In this document: positions 6,053-10,183 of the stretch, one piece after another
Layout: each line of letters starts with the position of its first letter
Position numbering within the stretch: the stretch's first letter is position 1
Position numbers and translations under genes: made by a program
NCBI GenBank assembly: GCA_016282415.1
Contig: JAEEKO010000029.1
Span: forward strand, 1-10,183
Direction: 5' to 3'
Length of the DNA stretch: 10,183 nt
DNA from: Caryophanales bacterium
GTDB taxonomy: Bacteria; Bacillota_I; Bacilli_A; RF39; UBA660
The notes under the pieces: model-generated
The model's input: only the letters and a program-made list of their open reading frames with translations
Databases searched by the model: none
What the model was told of the DNA's origin: nothing

Positions 6053-6081
6053 ATTATAGCATAATAGGCCTGGAAAAACAA
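6053..6081 (-). promoter_or_regulatory. Minus-strand promoter driving the 57/297-residue cassette
   Basis: TTGTTT (6081 down to 6076), a 17-nt spacer and TATAAT (6058 down to 6053), preceded by TGC (extended -10), form a strong-looking promoter. Its transcript would begin near 6046, leaving a leader of roughly 300 nt before the start at 5746. That leader is complementary to the candidate plus-strand RNA. Confidence 0.5.
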
Positions 6082-6150
6082 CAGATAAAGCAGATTTAAA
6101 CAAACAAATGAACGCTAAAAATAAAAACAAAAGGTTATTTTATTAAAAAT

Positions 6151-6170
6151 GGTACCTAATTGGTACCTAA
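6151..6170. repeat. Tandem TTAGGTACC repeat (minus-strand reading)
   Basis: The minus strand reads TTAGGTACCAATTAGGTACC, two copies of TTAGGTACC separated by AA. A related doubled motif occurs at 397-420. In Bacillota integrases the C-terminus often ends in LGTKLGT-like residues coded by such DNA, and attachment sites often sit next to it. No long ORF supports a gene here. Confidence 0.4.
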
Positions 6171-6218
6171 TTCTATTTTTAGGGAACTATCAAATTGATA
6201 AAACCCTTACATTTCTAC

Positions 6219-6247
6219 AAAAAATGAGAGCACGGTTAATTGCTCTC
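6219..6247 (-). terminator. Second tandem terminator, minus strand
   Basis: GAGAGCA (6226-6232) and TGCTCTC (6241-6247) form a perfect seven-bp stem with an eight-nt loop. On the minus strand the stem is followed by ATTTTTTG. It lies 20 nt beyond the terminator at 6265-6291 and backs it up. Confidence 0.75.
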
Positions 6248-6264
6248 TTCAGGGAAAAGAGAAC

Positions 6265-6291
6265 AAAAACAACCATAATGGTTGCTTTTTT
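6265..6291. terminator. Bidirectional terminator after the 94-residue gene
   Basis: CAACCAT and ATGGTTG (6270-6276, 6278-6284) form a stem-loop with five Ts downstream on the minus strand (6265-6269) and six on the plus strand (6286-6291). It begins right at the stop codon of the 94-residue gene (6290-6292). Confidence 0.75.
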
Positions 6292-6574
6292 AAAAATTGA
6301 TATTTATATAATTATCATGGTAAATTACTTCAAATGTTCTATCTTTTTCACACGAAATAGTTTTATCTTTATATTCCATATCAATACGATAAATTTGCAC
6401 ATCTTTTTCTAATAGTTCTTGATAAATTTTATTTATTCTAATATTAGAACTATCAATAATATCTAATTCATTAACTGGAATTGTTAATGAATAGCAGCAA
6501 TCATCATAACCTTGCTTTTTTGTAAATTTATTCGGATTAATATAATAAATAGTTATTGAATTTAAATCCTTCAT
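6290..6574 (-). CDS. Uncharacterised 94-residue protein
   Basis: I do not recognise this small soluble protein. It begins MKDLNSITIYYINPNKF and contains GYDDCCYSLTIPVNELDI, an alternation typical of a beta-rich fold, then a helix (RINKIYQELLEKD) and two strands (VQIYRIDMEY, RTFEVIYHDNY). The C29-C30 pair is isolated. The ATG at 6574 is chosen because AGGTGG ends five nt upstream; a GTG at 6583 would lie inside that site. The TAG of a 26-residue membrane ORF (6584-6586) overlaps the same ribosome binding site, so the two are probably translationally coupled. It is followed by two tandem terminators. Its role is unknown; it may be an ordinary chromosomal accessory gene. Confidence 0.65.
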   Translation of the reverse strand: MKDLNSITIYYINPNKFTKKQGYDDCCYSLTIPVNELDIIDSSNIRINKIYQELLEKDVQIYRIDMEYKDKTISCEKDRTFEVIYHDNYININF

Positions 6575-6583
6575 TAATACCAC

Positions 6584-6664
6584 CTAATTCAATTTCTTAC
6601 CTTTTTTCATAATAGCATATATTATTAATTCTATTGATATAACAATCATTACAATAACAATCAT
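6584..6664 (-). CDS. Single-TM microprotein, 26 residues
   Basis: A short frame starting MIVIVMIVISIELIIYA is almost entirely hydrophobic for 19 residues and ends MKKGKKLN, giving one TM helix with a positive cytosolic tail. The stop overlaps the ribosome binding site of the next gene. Upstream GGTGAT/AAGAG is only a moderate ribosome binding site. Size and layout match membrane microproteins and type I toxin-like peptides, but AT-rich DNA easily yields such frames, so confidence is modest. Confidence 0.38.
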   Translation of the reverse strand: MIVIVMIVISIELIIYAIMKKGKKLN

Positions 6665-6778
6665 AACTCTTACATCACCAATAAATAATTAATTAAAAAA
6701 TTAGCAAATGTTGATATAAATTAAAATATATTAAATTTAATTTGATCTTTCATACTATCCACCACAATTATCATAACA
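6665..6778 (-). promoter_or_regulatory. Leader and promoter of the microprotein/94-residue operon
   Basis: The minus strand has TGTTATGAT (6778 down to 6770), an extended -10 without a good -35, directly after the nrdD-operon terminator. Just downstream a ten-codon frame (6721-6753, MKDQIKFNIF) follows GGTGG at good spacing. It may be a leader peptide or chance. The remaining 50 nt are A/T-rich with no further structure seen. Confidence 0.35.
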
Positions 6779-6779
6779 T

Positions 6780-6811
6780 AAAAACCAGTGTTTAATTAAT
6801 AAGCACTGGTT
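6780..6811 (-). terminator. Terminator of the nrdD-trxB-DHH operon
   Basis: AACCAGTG (6783-6790) pairs perfectly with CACTGGTT (6804-6811) around a 13-nt loop. On the minus strand the stem ends in a run of five Ts (6780-6784, the stem sharing two). It starts 10 nt after the DHH-protein stop codon. Confidence 0.8.
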
Positions 6812-6820
6812 TATTTACAT

Positions 6821-7543
6821 TTAACTTGCTATTGAATTAGCTATTTTTAGTAATAGTCTATCTTTATCTACTGAACTTCGAACAACTTTTACAACCCTAT
6901 CATAGCTCGGATCTTTAATAATATCTTCTTCAATAGTTTTTAGTTCATAATCTAATTTATCTTCTTTGATTTTGTTACAGATAAATGAAATATATTCGGT
7001 AGGAAGTGCAAGCGATTTAAGTAAAGCATCAAGTTCATGAGCTTTAATTCCTAACTCACCAGCATTTTTCCATTCCCAAGTTTCTTCCAATCTTGTTAAT
7101 TCCACAAAATCATCTAATGCTTTAGATCTTTCTAAATAGCCATTTTCTAATAGGTAATTATAAAATAATTCACTACTACAAGTTATATGGCCATTATCAT
7201 TAACCTTTACATCAGTAAAATTTAAATTATTTAAATTAGCATTAATTGTTGATTGATGATGGTCAAAAACTCTTAAGTGTTCTGATAAATAAGGACAATT
7301 GCTTACAAGATCATAAGATGGTGATAAAAGTGGCATTCCTGTAATAAAGATTTGATCATATAAATAAATAGAACTATCATCAATCATTCTTCTTATTTTA
7401 GTTTCTAATTCACTCTTATTATTAACTAAATAATAATCAACATCACGCTCAAAAGCTAGTCTTGCTAACACGATTGACCCAAAACCATCAACATCATTTT
7501 TAAGACTAAAAATTATTTTTTTATTTTCTTCTAATTTATCCAT
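6821..7543 (-). CDS. Short divergent DHH-family phosphoesterase-like protein
   Basis: The 240-residue protein has the DHH-family skeleton: motif I as SLKNDVDGFGS (D17, D19), a motif II strand YDQIFITGMP (63-71) and motif III FDHHQS with D94-H95-H96. Family members hydrolyse small RNAs, pAp or cyclic dinucleotides with two Mn ions. Two usual ligands look altered: the histidine of HxDxDG is K15, and the aspartate expected near the end of motif II is G69. The C-terminal DHHA1 substrate domain also seems absent, since the protein ends soon after residue 220 and reaches a terminator without a visible frameshift. It may be a reduced phosphoesterase or a binding protein. The start follows GGAGGGG closely and lies 15 nt after the trxB stop, so it is the last gene of the operon. 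Confidence 0.72.
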   Translation of the reverse strand: MDKLEENKKIIFSLKNDVDGFGSIVLARLAFERDVDYYLVNNKSELETKIRRMIDDSSIYLYDQIFITGMPLLSPSYDLVSNCPYLSEHLRVFDHHQSTINANLNNLNFTDVKVNDNGHITCSSELFYNYLLENGYLERSKALDDFVELTRLEETWEWKNAGELGIKAHELDALLKSLALPTEYISFICNKIKEDKLDYELKTIEEDIIKDPSYDRVVKVVRSSVDKDRLLLKIANSIAS

Positions 7544-7558
7544 ATACCCCTCCGAAAA

Positions 7559-8449
7559 TTACTTATTATTTTCAATATATTTCATAGCACTAATTGCTGC
7601 AATAGTTCCATCAGCAACTGCCGTAGTTAATTGTCTTACATCTTTAGTACGACAATCTCCCGCAACAAAAATACCATCCTTATTAGTAGAACAATCATCA
7701 CTAACAACATATTTTTGTTCATTTAATTCAATAGTATCTTTAATCATATCAGTTTGAGCACTCATACCTATAGATATAAACATACCACTGATATTTAACT
7801 TTTGATCATTAGTTAAAATAATACCTTCAAGTTCTTCACTACCTAATATTTCCTTAACCCCAGTATTTAATATAATATCAACATTATCTAATTTCTTTAC
7901 TTTATCTTCTAAAGTCTTTTCACAAGTAAGGCGGTCCCCAATATTTATTAAGTATACCTTGGAAGCGATATTAGCCATATAAATAGCATTAGTTACAGCA
8001 GTATTTCCACCACCAATTATAGCTATATCTTTATCTTTAAAGAATGCACCATCACAAGATGTACAGAAATGAATTCCTTTACCAATTAAATCAATTTCAT
8101 TTGGTAATCCTAATAAACGGTATTTAGAACCAGTAGCAATAATAACTGTCTTAGTTTCATATTCACCACAATCTGTTACTACTTTATTAGGTTTACCGGG
8201 AATAATATTTAATACTTCTTCAATTTCAATTGGAATTCCTAAACTTTCTGCTTGTTCATACAAGTTATTGGCTATATTTGCTCCACTTATTGAATGAAAC
8301 CCCGGAAAATTTTCAACTAATGGTGATGATGATATTTGACCACCAATAGTTTCTTTTTCAAATATAATTGTATTTAAATTAGCACGTTTAGCGTAGATAC
8401 CTGCCGTAATACCGGCAGGACCTGCACCAACAATTATTACATCATACAT
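7559..8449 (-). CDS. trxB: Thioredoxin reductase-type flavoprotein with altered coenzyme motif
   Basis: This 296-residue protein has the standard low-molecular-weight thioredoxin reductase layout: FAD motif GAGPAG (8-13) and GGQIS (36-40), redox cysteines C129-T-S-C132 followed by DG, the dinucleotide motif IGGGNTA (145-151), and the FAD motif GDCR with VRQLTTAVADG (264-281). It normally passes electrons from NADPH through FAD and the disulfide to thioredoxin. The HRRxxxR motif that grips the NADPH 2'-phosphate is missing: the segment is YLINIGDRLTCEK (166-178), with I170, G171 and T175 where arginines are usual. NADH or a protein donor such as ferredoxin may be used. It starts nine nt after the nrdD stop with AGGG overlapping that stop, so the two are translationally coupled, and the thioredoxin-like tail of NrdD is its probable substrate. 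Confidence 0.88.
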   Translation of the reverse strand: MYDVIIVGAGPAGITAGIYAKRANLNTIIFEKETIGGQISSSPLVENFPGFHSISGANIANNLYEQAESLGIPIEIEEVLNIIPGKPNKVVTDCGEYETKTVIIATGSKYRLLGLPNEIDLIGKGIHFCTSCDGAFFKDKDIAIIGGGNTAVTNAIYMANIASKVYLINIGDRLTCEKTLEDKVKKLDNVDIILNTGVKEILGSEELEGIILTNDQKLNISGMFISIGMSAQTDMIKDTIELNEQKYVVSDDCSTNKDGIFVAGDCRTKDVRQLTTAVADGTIAAISAMKYIENNK

Positions 8450-8458
8450 CTTATTTCC

Positions 8459-10183
8459 CTACTTTTTAAAAGTCTCTGCAAATTTTTTAATATTAGATAA
8501 GTTAGGGATTAATTCAATTTCACCTTTTTTAATAACTACTAAAGTAGGTGCTTGTTTTACACCAAATTTCTTTGTTGTTTCTACTTCCGCTTCAGCATCA
8601 ACAAAGTCAAATTTGATTTTATATTTATCTAAAAGTTTTTTAGCAGCAGCACAGTTTGGACATGTTTTAGTTCCAAATAACATAATACCGTCACTTACTT
8701 TTTCTTCACATTTACATTCTTTTTTATCACATGCTTTTTTAGCAGTTTTTTTAGTTGTTTTAAGAGCTTTACACATGTTATATTCTTTTCTCATTTCAAA
8801 CTCTTTACTCTTACCATCATTCCAATTCTTTACTGGACGATAGTATCCAGTTATACGGCTATAAACTTCAGTTTCACAACCACATTCAGGACATTTATAA
8901 ACTTCACCATTAATATAACCATGATTCTTACATACTGAATATGTAGGACTTAAAGTATAGTATGGTAAACGATAGTTTTCAGCAATCTTTCTAACTAAAG
9001 CAGCTGCTGATTGCCAATCTTCTAATCTTTCACCCATGAATGCATGGAATACAGTACCAGAAGTATATAAAGTTTGTAATTCATCTTGAATATCTAATGC
9101 TTCAAAAATATCATCAGTGTATCCTACTGGTAAATGAGAACTATTTGTATAATATGGTGTATCATCATCAGAAGCAGTAATAATATCAGGATATAAGACT
9201 TTATCTTTCTTTGCCATACGGTAAGAAGTTGATTCTGCAGGTGTTGCTTCTAGGTTATATAAATCACCATATTCTTCTTGATAATCAGATAATTTTTCAC
9301 GCATGAAGTTTAATACTTGTTTAGTAAATCTTTGTGCTGATTCATTGGTTAAGTCAGCTTTAATCCAGTTAGCATTTAAGCAAACTTCATTCATACCAAC
9401 TAGACCAATTGTTGAGAAGTGATTATTAAATGTTCCTAAATAACGTTTCGTATATGGATATAATCCTTCATCTAATAATTTAGTAATAACATTTCTCTTA
9501 ATTTTTAAACTTCTTGCAGCAACGTTCATTAATTTTTCTAGTCTTTCATAGAATTCTTCTTCGTTTTTAGATAGATATGCAATACGTGGCATATTGATAG
9601 TTACAACACCAACTGATCCAGTTGATTCACCACTACCAAAATATCCCCCACTTTTCTTTCTTAATTCTCTTAAGTCTAATCTTAAACGGCAGCACATACT
9701 ACGAACATCAGATGGTTCCATATCACTGTTAATATAATTTGAAAAATATGGAGTACCGTATTTAGCTGTCATTTCAAATAATAATTTATTATTTTCAGTT
9801 TCAGACCAATCAAAGTCTTTAGTTATTGAATATGTTGGAATTGGATATTGGAATCCACGTCCATTAGCATCTCCTTCAATCATTATTTCAATGAAGGCTT
9901 TATTAACCATATTCATTTCTTTTTGACAATCTTTGTATTTAAAGTCTACTTCTTTTCCACCAATGATACAGTTAAGTTCTGCTAAGTCATTTGGAACTAC
10001 CCAGTCTAGAGTAATATTTGTAAATGGTGCTTGTGTACCCCAACGAGAAGGTGTATTAACGCCATAAACAAAACTTTGAATACATTGTTTAACATCATGA
10101 TAACTTAGGTTATCAATTTTAACAAATGGTGCTAGGTATGTATCAAATGATGAGAAAGCTTGTGCTCCAGCCCATTCATTTTG
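8459..10183 (-). CDS. nrdD: Anaerobic (class III) ribonucleotide reductase with fused C-terminal thioredoxin-like domain, 5' end outside window
   Basis: The frame is open to the right edge, giving 574 visible residues; the N-terminal ATP-cone region lies outside. NrdD reduces ribonucleoside triphosphates to deoxy forms with a glycyl radical under anaerobiosis. Visible family signatures include GAQAFSSFDTYLAPF, TPSRWGTQAPFTNITLDW, GDANGRGFQYPIPTYSITKD, SMCCRLRLDLRELRKKSGG and GLVGMNEVC with the thiyl cysteine. Near the end, C418, H421, C431 and C434 form the zinc site, and SRITGYYRP carries the radical glycine G446. A lysine/cysteine-rich linker then joins a 75-residue thioredoxin/glutaredoxin-like domain (about 499-574) with CPNC (508-511) and the cis-proline segment QAPTLVV. 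This tail can deliver electrons to the active site, which fits NrdD forms reduced by thioredoxin rather than formate. The activase gene nrdG is not downstream. trxB follows at nine nt. Confidence 0.95.
   Translation of the reverse strand, partial: QNEWAGAQAFSSFDTYLAPFVKIDNLSYHDVKQCIQSFVYGVNTPSRWGTQAPFTNITLDWVVPNDLAELNCIIGGKEVDFKYKDCQKEMNMVNKAFIEIMIEGDANGRGFQYPIPTYSITKDFDWSETENNKLLFEMTAKYGTPYFSNYINSDMEPSDVRSMCCRLRLDLRELRKKSGGYFGSGESTGSVGVVTINMPRIAYLSKNEEEFYERLEKLMNVAARSLKIKRNVITKLLDEGLYPYTKRYLGTFNNHFSTIGLVGMNEVCLNANWIKADLTNESAQRFTKQVLNFMREKLSDYQEEYGDLYNLEATPAESTSYRMAKKDKVLYPDIITASDDDTPYYTNSSHLPVGYTDDIFEALDIQDELQTLYTSGTVFHAFMGERLEDWQSAAALVRKIAENYRLPYYTLSPTYSVCKNHGYINGEVYKCPECGCETEVYSRITGYYRPVKNWNDGKSKEFEMRKEYNMCKALKTTKKTAKKACDKKECKCEEKVSDGIMLFGTKTCPNCAAAKKLLDKYKIKFDFVDAEAEVETTKKFGVKQAPTLVVIKKGEIELIPNLSNIKKFAETFKK

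Larger units (their letters stand above)
5989..6218. other. Gene-free stretch at the right end of the island
   Basis: No credible ORF is present; a plus-strand open frame from 6149 runs through two terminators and is not accepted. Visible elements are a TTGTA-GCG-TACAA dyad (6017-6029), a minus-strand promoter (6053-6081) and a tandem GGTACCTAATTGGTACCTAA (6151-6170). The region lies between accessory genes and the chromosomal-looking terminators, so it probably contains the island boundary. Confidence 0.5.

Noticed and set aside
6149..6412. Plus-strand open frame of 87 codons
   Set aside because: It crosses two terminators and the antisense of the 94-residue gene, has no ribosome binding site, and its composition is not protein-like.
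8613..8843. Plus-strand open frame of 76 codons
   Set aside because: It is antisense to the certain NrdD coding region.
1..10183. CRISPR array, tRNA or rRNA genes, complete IS element
   Set aside because: No regularly spaced repeats, cloverleaf or conserved rRNA segments, or transposase reading frames were seen on either strand.

Overview
The window comes from a low-GC (roughly 28% by eye), probably anaerobic member of the Bacillota, most likely a gut Bacilli/Erysipelotrichia- or Mollicutes-related lineage. The reasons are AT-rich coding, GGAGG-type ribosome binding sites, TTGACA/TATAAT promoters often with an extended TGN, an oxygen-sensitive class III ribonucleotide reductase, and tryptophan read as TGG with no in-frame TGA in the genes I checked (standard code). 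The taxonomic placement is inference.

Two regions can be separated. The right side (about 6290-10183, all minus strand) looks like ordinary chromosome: the C-terminal 574 residues of anaerobic ribonucleotide reductase NrdD carrying a fused thioredoxin-like domain, then a thioredoxin reductase homologue (trxB), then a short DHH-family protein, ending in a clear terminator at 6780-6811. A small promoter then drives a 26-residue membrane peptide coupled to an unknown 94-residue protein, closed by two tandem terminators (6219-6291). NrdD, its own thioredoxin-like domain and TrxB read as one electron-delivery unit for deoxynucleotide synthesis. This TrxB has lost the arginines that normally bind the NADPH phosphate.

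The left side (1 to about 6180) is an accessory defence island. From left to right it holds: the N-terminus of an AbiEi antitoxin (type IV toxin-antitoxin, AbiE) with a consensus promoter embedded in a near-perfect inverted repeat; a two-TM membrane protein of unknown role; a restriction-modification pair made of a methyltransferase-specificity fusion (M.S, plus strand) and a convergent PD-(D/E)XK endonuclease (minus strand) sharing one terminator; a 73-residue unknown ORF; a plus-strand fragment of a tyrosine recombinase tail, including its TYSHLF catalytic-tyrosine region; and a two-gene minus-strand cassette (57-residue basic protein plus 297-residue protein with two CxxC pairs).

Upstream of that cassette is a gene-free stretch in which a plus-strand promoter and an intrinsic terminator face no ORF. 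They outline a roughly 137-nt RNA that would be antisense to the cassette's leader. The cassette with its putative antisense RNA is the best candidate here for an undescribed system. Next come the unusual R-M architecture and the NrdD-thioredoxin/altered-TrxB pair. The recombinase fragment and doubled TAGGTNC motifs at 397-420 and 6151-6170 suggest the island arrived on an element that has since decayed.
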